Below are positions 45,383 to 59,289 of a stretch of DNA of 64,000 bases, one piece after another. The position numbers and the translations under genes are program-made. Position 1 is the first letter of the stretch. The number at the start of each line of letters is the position of its first letter. The notes beneath the pieces were generated by a model. It was given only the letters and a program-made list of their open reading frames with translations. It did no database searches and was not told where the DNA came from. Location of the stretch: the NCBI GenBank assembly GCA_038373885.1, contig JAWZYV010001850.1, positions 1 to 64,000 on the forward strand, read 5' to 3'. Source of the DNA: Cheiracanthium punctorium. Taxonomy: Eukaryota > Arthropoda > Arachnida > Araneae > Cheiracanthiidae.

Positions 45383-46111
45383 TAAATAAATTTTCTCTAT
45401 TGGAAAGTGAACAGTCTGCATATTTAAGTTAAATTTTAAGGTTAAAAGAGTATAAAGAATTCTTCCGATAAAGAAGGTATATGTAATAAATGTTTAATGT
45501 AATTTTTACACGTTTATTTTATTGACATTTACAGTTCCCAATGTGCATCGTTGGAATAGTGAGGTATTGGGTAACAATTTTTATCATAAATGAAATAGTT
45601 ATGTGAATCAATAAACCAATATAATTTCCGATTAATACTTTTTTAAGAAGTAAGAGAAGAATACCTAAGTGAAATTTACTGTATATAGTGTAACCGCGTG
45701 AATTTAAGTTTCAATCAGTGAATGTTTAGCAGGTTGGCCCTCCTTAATGTTTTGCGATTTACTTCGAAAATAGGCAGAATAAAATGTGCATCACTGTAAA
45801 AGAAATATTATTCCTAATGTACATAACGAGGAGCAAAAACTTACAGTTAGAAAGTATTGTGAGTTATTCAATAACAACTCTGCACAGAAGGCGTTACACT
45901 AACATGCTATTAAACTTACCTGTGAATTATGCAAGGCCCGTGTAGCTTAGTTTGAGAACATTTATTTATTACTTAAAGGATGTGTTCTGTATATATTTCT
46001 TTACGAAAGTAATAAGAATTTCTCGTATTTATATTTTTCATTTCATTTTTCATGGCTTTCAAAATTATACTAACTTTTAGTTTTTAAAACATTGATTTCA
46101 TAATTTATCCC

Positions 46112-46262
46112 GGGCACAATCAATTCATTTTGATCGCAATATTTTTATTTCAGAATTTAAATTTATCGCAGAATTTTAATTTATCGCGGGCAGAATCAAT
46201 TCATTTTGATCGCAATATTTTTATTTCAGAATTTAAATTTTACAGTATTTTAGTTATAATAA
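46112..46262 (+). repeat. Tandem duplication, 76-bp unit
   Basis: GGGCACAATCAATTCATTTTG ... at 46112 recurs at 46188 with almost no change: two head-to-tail copies. Confidence 0.85.
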
Positions 46263-47085
46263 ATTAAGAATTAATCTGAATTTATCGCTTTTTTTTTAGA
46301 TTATAAATATATTTTCTGCCTCAAATCTGAAATGTTCTCTTCATTTTGCAAAACTAATCCTTTTGCAATACTTCAAACTTTAACCAGGTAGACTACTTTT
46401 GAATATAAATGTGTTGCATTCAAGTTGTGCAGAATTTATTTCTGTGCTAACTTTTAATATGCAGTTGAAAATCCCAAATCATACATTATCACAAACTACG
46501 AAAGGGAAATAACTTCTACGGAACATATACTCCTATATCCGTGCTTCCCTTTGGTAAACAGTAGACGAATTTTTAAAATGTATTGCATAGTATTTTAGAA
46601 AATGTACCAGATGCTTAGGATAAGTAATTCTAATTAGCTGAGCGAATTGCCTAAAACTTTGGAAAATTTTCATTACTAAAATTTATTCATTTGTATCTAA
46701 TTAACTTTGTTTCTAAGGTGTGTGAATCGTGCAGTAACTCGTGTAAATTTGTTGTTGTAATACTTGGCCAAGAGGAAACGAAACTTTTAAACTTGTCTAA
46801 TCTATAAACGTAACACGGAAGTCATTACGAATTTTATAAGGTGCAACAATTATAATTCAACAGAAATAATAAAAATAAATTCTCATTAATCTAATTCTTT
46901 ACACACATATGAAGAGTTACAAATGAATAATACAGGTATCATTATTATAATCAGCTACATAGGTAACTATTTAGAGTGAGGTATATTTATCATACACAAG
47001 AGGACTGATTGAACAGAATATTTAAAATTTATTTTGGTAAGTGTATAATTACATAAATAGAAAATTATTGGAGAAGACTCCTTTC

Positions 47086-47210
47086 TTACGTTTTTCTTGC
47101 TTTTTCGTGATGATGCGATGCTGAATGCCTTTTACAGACATGCTGAATGCATTTTACTTACGTTTTTCTTGCTTTCTCGTAGTGATGCGACTCTGAATGC
47201 CTTTCATAGA
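47086..47210 (+). repeat. Tandem duplication, about 70-bp unit
   Basis: CTTACGTTTTTCTTGCTTT ... GATGCGA..CTGAATGCCTTT occurs at 47086 and again at about 47157, slightly diverged. Confidence 0.75.
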
Positions 47211-50200
47211 TATGAAGAAAAAATAAGATAACACTAAGGATGCAAATGCACTAAAAATCCGTGAAGATATCTGCATTACCTTGTTAAAAAAGTATTATCT
47301 TCTATTCTCAAAATCAGCGTGTCATATAACCCTTAAACCTGTTTATTCTTGATTCCCTTTACAATGTCGAGAGATTATATCTCATATAATTTAATACAGA
47401 TTTAACATAAAATATATACATTTATGAAGCGTTTTCCTTTTTTAAATTATTTATGAATAGAACTTTAAAATATAAAAATCATATATTCTTTATTAAAAAT
47501 GTACTCATCAAAGAAAGTACATTAACAGCAATAGAGCGAACACGTAATTATTTCTGCATAACACCTGCTCACGCTTATAGAACAGTACAGGAACGCAAAT
47601 GCATTAATGAGTTCCGCATTTGTTTGAGCAATTATAACAAAACAAATTAATTTATTCTGAAATTTCATACTGGTCATCTAATTAACGAACACATTAAATT
47701 TACGTTTTAAACTATTTATTTAGAAGCTGACTGTTGAAACTTTTCAAACAGTTCAAGTAACACTGAATTTATTTAATTACTGTGAAGCAAAAGCCCAACA
47801 GTAATTGCTGAACACAGAGTAGATTTTGATGGTGAATGACGTTCACAATGTCTAGCAACGTTAATTTGATTGTGCCAAAGTCTACAATTACTAAAGATTC
47901 CGAATAACCATCCGTTGCAATAGGTGAGTCTGATAAATACTCTATTAGATGATAAATGCAATGTATGCACTTGTTTACGCAGAAAGTATACAGTTTAGTG
48001 TTTGTCACATCTTAAAGGTAACATAATAAGTATGGTGAATTCAAGAACTAATGCAGATTGTCTAAAATTCATTCAGAGCTATCGTCTTGCAAATATTACC
48101 TTTCATATTTATTAAAATTTTCTAGTAAGACTGAATCTAATTTGTGAAATATTTAAATGAACATGGAATAAATGCCTCATATTTAGAATCTCTAATAGTA
48201 ATTATTCATATATAATATGTAATAAATAGCCTACATATTTTTAAAATTATGTAATATAAGTACCGTTAGAAAAGAGTTATAATGCAAAATATCTTCAACG
48301 TACGATTGCTGAAAGGTTATCTAAAAATGCTATTTGCTGGCCTTCAAAAACATTTTCTGTGAGTGTAATTACTTATATAAAATTTATGTCACATTTTAGT
48401 TATTAATAAAATTGTATATTTTATTCTCAGTTGATACTCATCTAAATTGCAATTAAAAGTGTATAGTCTAAAATTAAATACAGTATAAAAAACCTAAAAT
48501 GTACGAGTGGATTGTTTTATAATCACTATTTTAATACTATGACATAGAAAGTCACATTTTGATGCATCTAATCTTTTATGAAGTTCTTGATCTTACTACT
48601 AGCAAACATGATGCGTTCTATTATTTACGATATAATATATTGCTTAGTCAGTTTCTGCATTGGTTTTCTTAGAAATCAATTGTCAGACTTCTGATTACTA
48701 TTAATCCTAATTCATTTTGTGATATGATTGGCTTTGTAGCCAAGATGCTGCTAAAGACGAGGATGATGTTATAGCGTTATAGCATATGTTAAGTTTTTCT
48801 AAACGGTGACCTTTCTAATCTAAATGCAAGACAATATGGGGATCACGATTACATAAATAAACCCAGAATTCATTTCATTACATCATGTGTATGGCAATAA
48901 CTTGATAATGCAAATATAAGGTAAGGGGTTGTGAAGACAGGATCTTTCTTTTTGAATGTGCAAATATGAGATATGAACGCTATTAATTTGTTTTGTATAG
49001 ATACATGCATAAGGTACATGTAAAATCAAGTTTTTTCTTTTTAATTCTTACACATAATCTTGCAACAAAGCAAAAATAAGCATGTGGAGACATATTTCTC
49101 GTATAGTTGTGGGAAGAAAAACTCGATACAGAAATGAAATAATTGAAGTTTAAATCTAGTTTTTTATTTTATATTTTGTATATAATAGTGTATATTATAA
49201 TCGGACAATCCCTTAATAATCTTTAAAATATATATGAAGGAAAAAATTTATATTTAAAACATTAAACTTAAAATTAAAGTTGAGATTTTAATTTACAAAA
49301 TTTACGTTTTGCTTAAATTAATTAAATTTAAGAAATATCCAGAACACCTAGATTCGAAACTAACCAAATCATAAAACACCAAGATTACAATTTAAAATTC
49401 TGAGTACAAATTGGAGTAAGACAGACACATTGCAAATGGAAATTCAAGATGATCTTTAGATATTGAGATTCTCACTTGCAACATGTGCTGTAACACTGTT
49501 GCAATACCGTGCTATAATATTGCTACAGCCCAAAAGATATACCAATGCTTGAGTAGAAAAGAGACCTACAGAAGAGTGATAGCGTGACAACAAATCTGGA
49601 AAATGACGTTATTTAAGAATAGGGCACAAAATGTATGACTTTTAATTTGAGTTGCGAAAAAAATTTGATCTTTTCCAGAACGTATTCCTCTAAGAACAGT
49701 AGTCTCTCTACGGACATTATTGAATAGGAACATTCTCCTCTTCATAACAATCTAAAAAACTGGGTATCATATTTCAAGTCAAGTTGTTGGTAAATTAATA
49801 GTTGATTTAAAATTTGATTAATGAGTCAGAAAGTATTTTACCTTTTAAATGTAAACAAGTGGAAGTACAAAACAGATGAATAAAGCTGGATTGATAAGAC
49901 ATTTAGAGAAAAGATTGATAAGATATTAAAAAAGAGATAACGAATTTCTTTCAGGAGAATTCATTTTTAAGGAATGCAGAATTGCAGCGAAAGCTCATTG
50001 GAAGGACTTAATTGGGGAGTCATACTTCCAAAAGTAGGTGAATTTAGGGTTATTGCGGGCTATAACATTGTGATCCATTAAAAGGAAATTTTCGGTTTAA
50101 TTATACAAAAATCGATTTTTAAATACAACGACATATTACTAACGCCCCTCCTCAATAGTTTGTGTTTGTTATTTTTGATGATTCCATCGATAAAGTTGCT

Positions 50201-52910
50201 GCTTCCGTGAGTAGGCCTGCACTAATGTAGATGCTTCCATCAACAGATCATGCGAATAGTGACAACACTTCCCACAGCACAGAAAATGGGAAATCATGTT
50301 TTGAAGAAATCTAGTCTATTCCTCATATTAGAAAATCTGAAGAGTTCTTTAACTCTTCTGTTTGTTTCTTACGCCGCAAGAAGTCAAAAATGAAGAAAGA
50401 GAAGAAAATAAAATAAATATAACACTCAAAGAGAATCCTCAAGCACCCAAAGAGAAGAAAAGATATATGTGGTAAAATGCAACAGAAAATCAAGAAAAAT
50501 GTTGTCAAAATACAAAGAAATAAAACAACAGAGAAATGTACAAGTTCGTGTTTCTCAAGTGGAGAAAATACCTCTGGATAAAAGTGGTGACATCTTTGGA
50601 TGAGATAACTCATCACAATTTCTGAACTGTACAAAATATATTATTAAGCCACAATTAGTTGCAAGTGTGACTTAATTCCGTGCATGAAATGCAAAAACAA
50701 GTTTATATTTTCCCTACATAAATGGGAAAAGATGTGAAAATTACACAAGTTTATATCACATTGAAATGCATTATGTGTGCTTAAATTTCAAATGTTTTAA
50801 ACAAAAAAAATTCTCCAGTATGTGGAACTTCCGACAATTTATCTAAAATTATTTTCAATTAAATAAATGTTTTTGGTGGTAAATGCCACTTTCAATTCTG
50901 TACATTTATGATGATGTCACTTTTGATGTCATGCATAAGATATTTAAACTTTATTTCGAAAAATCTGTTCAATTTAAATCGTAGCGTAAAATATGTTATT
51001 TAAATTGCATGTCACAACTTGTTTATTCAGGAATCTCAATTAAAAACGTTTGTCAATTGGCAATAAAGTTTTAAATGTTGCCAGACTATTTGCGTCTGTA
51101 TCATTAATTAACATTTGAAATTTCGCAGAAGTTAATTTAATGCGTCAGATTTAGTTGCAAATAATATGTTTAAAGTAACTGTTTGTGTGATCAAGCATCG
51201 TACTCTCTATTACTACCTTCAAATACTTTATCATTTTTTTTACTCTGTTCAACTGCTCCCAAATGTGGAAAAACAATTTTTAAATTACTTATAGCATTTG
51301 AAATAATTTCGATAGTTAAAATTAAAATTTAAGTAAAATACTGAAAATAATAGTCTGCTCTTACTCGGATTAAAATACGAAAAACTGAAAAGTTTATTAT
51401 ACTTATTTCCGTGTACTTACCCAATAAACATAAATTTCGCTATTTAACATGGGCTTTTGCGTTAAAATTTCTGACATTTCCATAAATATTTGACTATATA
51501 ACATGCTTACGTAGGTCCAAAAATGGCTTATATGGAAGTTGCCTGTGGCATTAGAAAGACTGCAAAACTGGAGGCGTAGAATTGCGTGATAGTTTTCGTA
51601 AAATCGCAGCATTTGGGGTGAAATTTTGGCGAGAACACTTTACATGTCAGACTAGAACTGTGAATAACTCTATGCTGTAGTTTTTATGAAACAAATATAA
51701 CTTCACTGCATATTGGTGATAGCTACATTAATAATTAGTAACTAATTATACCAGCACGAAGATGCTCTACAAGGGATATATTCTTTAAAAAATTAGAATA
51801 AGCTGATATTTCCGTTTTCGTACAGAAATCAGGTCGCTCGAAACAGATTAAGGAGTATCCATTTACATATTTAAAAACTGAGTGAAATTTTATATGAATA
51901 TATTTCAACCATCTGTGCACAGTTTGGAGCTTACTGGTGTAACACTGTCAGAAACACATTCGGTTTAAATAAAAGTCATTTTTTAAAAAATGCAATTGCT
52001 TTCCAATGTAATGAGGCTTTTTACATTATAATACATAAAATAGAATATGCTCACTTGCATAAAATCAATTTTTTACCTCTTAGATATTTTTATTCTCTGT
52101 CGCTTCCGTATATACAGAAACGTAGAAGTTGTGAAAATAGGACCCTACAAAAATATATTTTAAAAAAATGTATGCATGATAAACATCATTTTCATAAATT
52201 GAAAGAATGATTTTACTTTCAATTATGATTTGGAATATGTCACTTTTATCACATTTAAAAAAATTAGCTGAAATGTAATATTCAAATAGCACAGTAAAAG
52301 TATAAAATATGCAGCTAGTCACTTTATCATGCTGTGCATAAACTCATTGCAATTAGAAATACTATGTATATCTGAAATAAATTTAACACTAAATTCTACT
52401 TCAAAAAACAGAATGTATCTCAAAAGTCCTACATGCTGTAATTTCATTGAAAACGAATAATAAATACAATACTTTCAACTACTTAAACTACCGTTTTCAT
52501 TACAAATATTTAGTCAACTGTATGTGCAATACTCTCATTTTATTTGACTTAGTGGAACATTGTCCGAAAAATACGGTTCTCTGAAGCATTTGCCTTGACG
52601 CAAGTTTTCTAGTCTTAAACTTATATTTTAATGACGCACGAGATAAACTAAGATAACTTAGAAGCTAATGGAGCAACTTTTGAAAGAAGATAAAATACAG
52701 GCACTATAACTTAAATTCTATTCATGCAGCAAACAGAAAAAAATATTCTTACTTTCTTCCACAGAATAATATGTTTTATTTTTTTTTTTTTTTTTGATGA
52801 GATAATTTATGTTTCCTGGCTGAAAAAAAATCTCAAGGTCCAAAATACTTAATACTAAAGATATTTTTTAATGTTCATAATGTTAAACTACTTTAAAACT
52901 GAAATTATTA
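47211..52910. other. Long stretch without a recognised gene
   Basis: AT-rich. Small frames at 47453-47650 (+), 47769-48008 (-) and 50323-50634 (-) show no recognisable similarity. The last is a hydrophobic shadow of an A-rich, Lys/Glu-biased plus strand. A plus-strand stretch reading AHWKDLIGESYFQK near 49995-50036 is faintly reminiscent of a MADF-type domain but is too short to call. Confidence 0.4.
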
Positions 52911-52916
52911 GATTTT

Positions 52917-53505
<589 letters not shown>

Positions 53506-54222
53506 TTTACTTTCCGTACATGTACCATGTAAGGAAAGTATTAGGTATGATCATGAAAAAAATCGACTTCGAAATTATAGTGTATTTACACGTTTTGCGG
53601 TCTTCTGAATTCATTTATGCTATTTTTACGAGATGTATGCATGTATGTATGTATGTAAGTATGTCTGTGTGTGTGTATGTGTGTATGTGTCTATGTGTAT
53701 GTATATATGTTTTCCTGTGTACGTGAGTGAACACGATAGCTCCTAGACGGGGCATTCTACTGATCTCAAATTGGGGATATATGTTATAAACCACCGTCGC
53801 AAGACCGGTATTGATTTTCGTGTGTATGGAACTTATAGGTTTTCTACAGGGCTACGACAAAGATTTCCTTTACATTATGGTCTATGGGGGTAAATTCTTG
53901 AAAGTGCGCTAGCGTTTAAACGGTACATTCGATTGAGCTCAAATTGGGTATATATGTTATAAACCACCCTCGTAAGACCGGTGTGGATTTTGATGTGTTT
54001 AGGACTTATTGTTTTTCTACAGGGATACGACAAAGATTTCTTTTACATTACGGCCTATCCGGAGAAATTCTTGAAAGTGCGCTAGCGTTTAAACGGAGCT
54101 TTCGATTCAGCTTTAATTTGGTATATATGTTTAAGTTATTCATCGATTAAAATTTATTTAAATGCTTGGCAATGATCGTAATCTTAAAGTTCGGAAAGTC
54201 AAGTGGAGTCCCTCCAGATAAT
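53506..54222 (+). repeat. Dispersed repeat unit 2 of a tandem dimer
   Basis: Same order as unit 1, but the (TG)n tract is replaced by a decayed TATG/TGTG stretch (53633-53712). The following segment of about 186 bp (from the ATTCxACTGAxCTCAAATTGG motif to the CGCTAGCGTTTAAACGG motif) is present twice in a row (53745-53930 and 53931-54115). Ends GGAAAGTCAAGTGGAGTCC. Confidence 0.8.
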
Positions 54223-54229
54223 TTAATTT

Positions 54230-54870
54230 TAATTTTCTTATAATATACCATATTGTATGTTCATAATATTTCATAAATGCTCATTTTTAAACATGTGATT
54301 ATTATACTTTTTTAAAGATTAAACGAACAAAAATGAAATTTATGAAGTGCATTTAAATTTAAAAATGTGTCAAAAACAAATTCTCAGATTTTCATTACAC
54401 CGAAAAACAATGTTGTTGAGGTGAATTTTTAAAGGATGTACAGAACTTACATGTTGAAATGTGAATATTGTATGTTGAAATGTGCCTTAAGTGTGAATAT
54501 TTTATTTAATTTCGGGATTACCTCTCAAAGTATTAAAGGTGCATGATCGTTAAATATGGTAAATTCTTATATTAACTTTTACAGTTAAAAAAAAACATTA
54601 GTAATGACGAGTTATTTTTTATTACAATTGATTTTGATTTAATATATTGATTATTAAATTAATTTTATACTAAAAAGTCATTCGACCAAGGCATGCATTC
54701 CATAGGTAAATGCTCCTCATGTGGGCTTGCATTAACAGAGACTTCTTTAGAACAATCTATAGTTTCATACGTACCGCAACAAATACACTTTTTACAGTTT
54801 GTCAAAACAAGACAAGGTAATAAATAAGTATCAAGAAACAACTTATTAGATCCCAAAACAAAAATTTAAA
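54230..54870. other. No gene seen
   Basis: AT-rich. A minus-strand frame at 54665-54856 includes a CKKCICCG cysteine cluster but matches nothing I can name. Confidence 0.4.
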
Positions 54871-54874
54871 TAAC

Positions 54875-55125
54875 TGACCGATTTCAGCATGTATGACAGG
54901 CCGTCATCAGGGCTAGAATGAGAATGCCAGACACTTGCTCTATTTACACAAAAAGGGGAATTAGGTCCTCACAAAACCCTCTTCTGAATCCCTGCTTTCT
55001 TACTCTCGTAAACACTATCTCGAACCCCACCCCCCGCTCTCTTTCTATATAAACAGAGCAAATTCTTGTCATTCTCATTCTAACACTGACGACGGCCTTT
55101 CATATATGCCGGAACCGGTCTGCTA
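54875..55125. mobile_element. Inverted-repeat fragment resembling a Penelope-like element terminal repeat
   Basis: GACCGATTTCAGCAT ... GGCCGTCATCAGGGCTAGAATGAGAATG on the left pairs imperfectly with CATTCTCATTCTAACACTGACGACGGCC ... GCCGGAACCGGTC on the right, about 55 bp each side. Between them a TCTATATAAACAGAG sequence looks like a TATA-box promoter. GATGACGGCC...CCGAAACCGGTC-type motifs are common in terminal repeats of Penelope-like retroelements. No reverse transcriptase or GIY-YIG frame is present. Family assignment is tentative. Confidence 0.5.
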
Positions 55126-56460
55126 TTTTAATTTTTGTATTGGTGCTCGTATAGGTTGTTTCTTGATGCTTCTTTGTTACCTTCTGCACCAAGCTACGTT
55201 TTAGTACTTTAGATCGAATGTTATTGGTAAGGGCACTTTGAAAATGAGGAAATAGTATTAAAACTAATCCATCCGCATACGTGACACTTACTTCTTTTAC
55301 GAACTGCAAAACATTTAATCTTTCGAAAAAGTAAGCCGTTGCATAAAGAGTAAAATACTTATATACAATTTTTCATATTGCAGCAAAATGATAAATCCTT
55401 ACTAAATCTGATTGGAACACCAAAGAAGTCAAAGACGTTAGTCGATCAAAACACACTATTTCAAAAACGCTCACTGTTCAAGATATCTCCGGCTTTGCTA
55501 TGAAATACAAGGTTCCTCTTTCCTTTATGGCAGATAAAACCGGAGCGATACGTTATGATAGAAGAGTATATTCTGAGGCATGAACAGAAAATATTTAAAC
55601 TTTCTTCTTTCAAGTGGTTTTGAATACATATTTTTAAAACAAGCAAACTGATACTGGATATGTTTATTGATATTTTATGTGTAGATGTTATTATATTTCA
55701 CGTTTTATAAACTCTTATGATTTGTTATGGTATTCCTGTGTATTCTTATCTGCGGTACAACATTTTTCAATACATTCCATAATGAAAATCCTAATGCATC
55801 TGCTAGAGATATTAAATCTCTAAAATATTATTGCAGTACTTCAAAGAAAAGGAGATTTGTGTGCTCTTAGTGGATATAAAGACCTCAAATTTCACAGAAA
55901 AGTCCTATATTTCAGTAAAAAGCCTACTTTTACTGAGAAGCTAAAGTTCCTTATGTAATATTTTAAATGACCCTCTCTTTTTCAGTCAAATAGGGATTAA
56001 CTGTGAAATATATTTTATGAGCTGGTGGTCCATACTCTAGCCATTCGGCCATTTTTAAGGTTCTCGTTTCGATTGAATAATTGCTAACAAAACGGAAAAA
56101 TTGCTTGACAAGTATTGCGTTTTGAACAGGTAAGGAGGCTTTGCAGTATATTTTCTGGAACATTTATTTATCATTACACAACTTGAACAGAACATTCTGT
56201 TTCCAAAGCGAACATACCTACGAACACAGATGGACATAATCTATATACCAGAGTTCCCTATTAGAATACTTCTGCCTGTGTGGTGCTGCTATCTACACTT
56301 ACTTGTGCTTATTAAAAACACCACAAGAGATAGTGTGGCCTACTGAGGATTTATCTGGATAGACGGTTACTAATCTTGACAAGACTGTTTTACCTATCAT
56401 CAGCTACATAAAAATTGTCAATACTGCGCCTAGTAATAATGTGAATCAGCCGTTATTTTT
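55126..56460. other. No gene seen
   Basis: AT-rich DNA with several short unmatched minus-strand frames (55100-55309, 55461-55646, 55963-56237). Confidence 0.45.
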
Positions 56461-56792
56461 AATAGTTGCTAGGTTCACTGCGCCGTGGAACGATTATTTT
56501 CACGACATGAGCGGAGAGACGGATCACGTGGTTTCTCCCTGAATGGTGTATTTTCACGGCAACAGCAAGCTAGCCGGTGCACACAGGCGTATTTTCAAAT
56601 ATTCGCGGTCAAAACCCCAATACACGAAGTAAGCCATAACAATCACGTTACTTATTTTTTCGATTCTTATTGATTTCTTGGACCCAATGACAGACTTCAT
56701 AATATTTCAATCGAATGTTTTAACGGTCAACCACTATTGAAAAGTTTATCGTCTCCTAAATAAAAACTCATAATTTTTTTAGTTTAAAGTTA

Positions 56793-57073
56793 TTAACCCA
56801 TTTATGCCTAGTGTCCCTTTTTTGGGACGGCATTTTCGCTATTAGTCGAAAACGTTATTTATTTTTCCTAGCCTTTATTCATGAGTATTGAGCCTCAACT
56901 CTACAAAATATTTTAACATGACCAAGTAGGATGTTGATATTTCGATTTTTATGCATCATGATTTTAAAATAAATCATCCCTTGTTCAAGTTGACATCAGA
57001 AATTTATCTATTATTTCTGTTATCAGTAAAAACCGAAGAAAGTCGCAAAAATATCCAGGCACAAATGGGTTAA
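56793..57073. mobile_element. piggyBac-type MITE with TTAA target
   Basis: TTAA at 56793-56796 is followed by CCCATTTATGCCTAG. The right end CCAGGCACAAATGGG precedes TTAA at 57070-57073. The inverted ends differ at two of 15 positions. 281 bp, no coding capacity. It contains the self-complementary GTCCC...GGGAC near the left tip. Confidence 0.85.
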
Positions 57074-57409
57074 AAAGAAAAGTTCCCTTGCTTTATAAGT
57101 ATTTAGTGTAACTTTTATAATGGATTGTGAACTTGGGGGTATCTATTTGTGCATTTAAAATAGAGTTATTATTTTCTTTAGTTCATTTTCTAAAATCAAA
57201 AAAAAAATCTTTGAGTTAAATTTCATTTAATGATTAACTTTATTTAGCTATAAAGTTATAAACTCATTAGAATCAGGCTACGTTATAAAGATTTTAATAA
57301 AGTTCCCCATCGTAGCTTAACGTCTGCGTTAATTGTAGTTGCTAATATTTGTTACTCTCCTAATTATTAGATAATTAATAAAAAAATAAAAAACACTAAA
57401 ATATCTCTA

Positions 57410-57829
57410 TTGAATTATTTTTTTTTTAAATCTTTTCAGAATGTCATGATATGTCGTGAACAATTAATTGAATATTATAGAGACTGTAATTCAAAAGATA
57501 ACAATAAAAAATTTGAAAATCTTGTCGGCAAAGTAAACATTTTTTGGGGTGTTGAAGATGATTTAACAGAGAAAATTATATGTGCTTTTAGTATATGCCA
57601 ATCATGTTTTTTTCAATTTATTAAATTTTTTAAATGTTTAAATCCATCTATACGTTTTGACCAAAAATTTTTAGAAATCCGCCTGTGTGCGGTGTTTTGC
57701 GATGAGCTCTGGGAATGCGCGAGGACTTATTTTTCGCGGATCATCTGGTTTCTCCATGAAAGGTGGATTTTCATGGAGTTAAAAAAACTATTCATTTCGG
57801 TTTCAAACACCTTGTTCGTTGTTGACTAA
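57410..57829 (+). CDS. Unidentified 139-codon open frame
   Basis: The longest frame outside the palindrome. A pyrimidine-rich acceptor-like sequence (TCTTTTCAG ending at 57439) precedes NVMICREQLIEYYRDCNSK, so the frame could be an internal exon starting there. The middle is rich in Phe, Cys and Ile (CAFSICQSCFFQFIKFFKC). From about residue 85 it runs into the repeat copy at 57685-57778, so the C-terminal part is repeat-derived. I recognise no domain; a transposase remnant or chance frame is possible. Confidence 0.2.
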   Translation: MNYFFFKSFQNVMICREQLIEYYRDCNSKDNNKKFENLVGKVNIFWGVEDDLTEKIICAFSICQSCFFQFIKFFKCLNPSIRFDQKFLEIRLCAVFCDELWECARTYFSRIIWFLHERWIFMELKKLFISVSNTLFVVD

Positions 57830-58388
57830 CCGTAGATTCCATTTACTCGATATTAATGTCACCGACAAATTATACAGTCAATTATTCTGAAGATCTAATT
57901 TCTTTTTTGCGAAAATAAATTCTATATTTTGGTAACATCTTGCTTTAAAATATTTAAAATTATGAATTGTATTTTAAATTTATGAAAACTAAAAAATTAT
58001 TCATTCAAAATTTTAAATATCTGATTCATTTTTAGGATGCAGTGTATTCTTTCCAAAATATGCCCATCTCCCCCCCCCCTCCCAAAAAAAAGCAATTTTA
58101 GCTTGAAATTTTTTAAGCCACTTAGCATAATGATTTTTTAATTCCTAATTTTCATATATATGACACAATAAACATTTCAGATTATTTAACAATTCCTTGA
58201 TTTTACTTGATTTCTAGTTAATTTTTTAGGCATGCAGTACAAATAATATATATGTATATGAAATCTTCGCTAGTTTAGATATTACAATTTACAATAAAAA
58301 TTTTATAATTTTAAATATGCAACATTCATTCATAGTTAATTTATTTAGCAAATTATTTTTCAATTAATTAATTTAGTATCAAGTGATA
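57830..58388. other. No gene seen
   Basis: AT-rich DNA with a C-run at 58071-58082. Confidence 0.5.
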
Positions 58389-58390
58389 TA

Positions 58391-58600
58391 CACCCTCTCA
58401 AAAAATGTTTGAGCAAAATTTATTATGTCAGTTTAGTATTTAAAATATTGGTTTCCGCAAAAATTAATTATGCTGTGTTTAACAATGACTAATGGTTTCC
58501 CATATCTCTTTCTAACAGTATGTTTTTCAAATATTAATTAATTATTGATAATACTGAAATAGGGACGTTGGCTATTACTCGAATACTTTTTTGACTGGAC
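58391..58600. mobile_element. Probable diverged relative of the 33045 MITE
   Basis: TA then CACCCTCTCAAAAAATGTTTGAGCA at the left, and CTCGAATACTTTTTTGACTGGACG at the right, resemble the two ends of the MITE at 33045-33256 in sequence, orientation and length. More decayed, so the right boundary is approximate. Followed by an (AC)n run. Confidence 0.45.
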
Positions 58601-58601
58601 G

Positions 58602-58605
58602 TCCG

Positions 58606-58636
<31 letters not shown>
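58602..58636. repeat. (AC)n(TA)n microsatellite
   Basis: About 14 AC units followed by TATATATA. Confidence 0.85.
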
Positions 58637-58637
<1 letters not shown>

Positions 58638-58817
58638 AGATAAATTGACAGATAGGCATGGAATATTATGCACGCACTGTTGAGTTACGACACCACATCA
58701 CTTTAAATTTCATTACATATTTCAAAATACACACATACTTAAAAATTTTTAATCCAGTTTATAACTAGCTTATTTATTTTTTGGGAATTCATTAATCACT
58801 CTGATATCATGTACTTG

Positions 58818-58995
58818 ACGGCCATCTGCCTAAGAGGAGGGGATGCATCAAGCGGAGGACTTAAAGGCGTTCGAGATCGTATTCACTTTATATTGGAGAA
58901 AATTGCCTAAAATTATAGACTAAACAGCCCAAAACAGCCGTCCGGAAGGCCCGAACCCGGGACCTTATACTTCCGCTGTCTACCACTGTTGGAGT
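58818..58995 (-). repeat. tRNA-related SINE-like copy 1
   Basis: On the minus strand: TGGTAGACAGCGGAAG, then GGTCCCGGGTTCGGGCC (A- and B-box-like), a body, then GTCCTCCGC ... CCTCTTAGGCAGATGGCC. It matches the next copy in the same order. Boxes are diverged, so the tRNA origin is probable rather than certain. Confidence 0.5.
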
Positions 58996-59035
58996 ACGAA
59001 GAGGATTTTATTGTGTCGTGTTAAAGCAAATCTAT

Positions 59036-59215
59036 ACGAGGGCTATCTGCCTGGGGGGGAGGAGTGGTTTGGGCGGAGGACTTTTTAAGCCCTAACGCAT
59101 ATTCACGTAATAATATATGGTGAAAACCGTGCATAATTCCAGACCGGTAGATTAACAGCCGCACGATTGGCCAGAACCCAGGACCTTCATACTTCAGCGC
59201 ATCTATCATGATGCA
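59036..59215 (-). repeat. tRNA-related SINE-like copy 2
   Basis: On the minus strand: GATAGATGCGCTGAAG, then AGGTCCTGGGTTCTGGCC, then AATATGCGTTAGGGC and CCTCCGCCCAAACC, ending CCAGGCAGATAGCCC. Same architecture as copy 1, and its tail matches the relic inside both palindrome arms. Confidence 0.55.
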
Positions 59216-59289
59216 AACCCACAGACTTCAGTCCTGAAGGCCAGTGATCTATACATTTGGGGGTAGCTGGCCTCCGAGCACGGCAGGTG

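Noticed and set aside
50323..50634. 103-codon hydrophobic minus-strand frame, or a MADF-like plus-strand gene
   Set aside because: The minus frame is the hydrophobic shadow of an A-rich strand. The MADF-like likeness covers about 14 codons and stops, which is too little to call.
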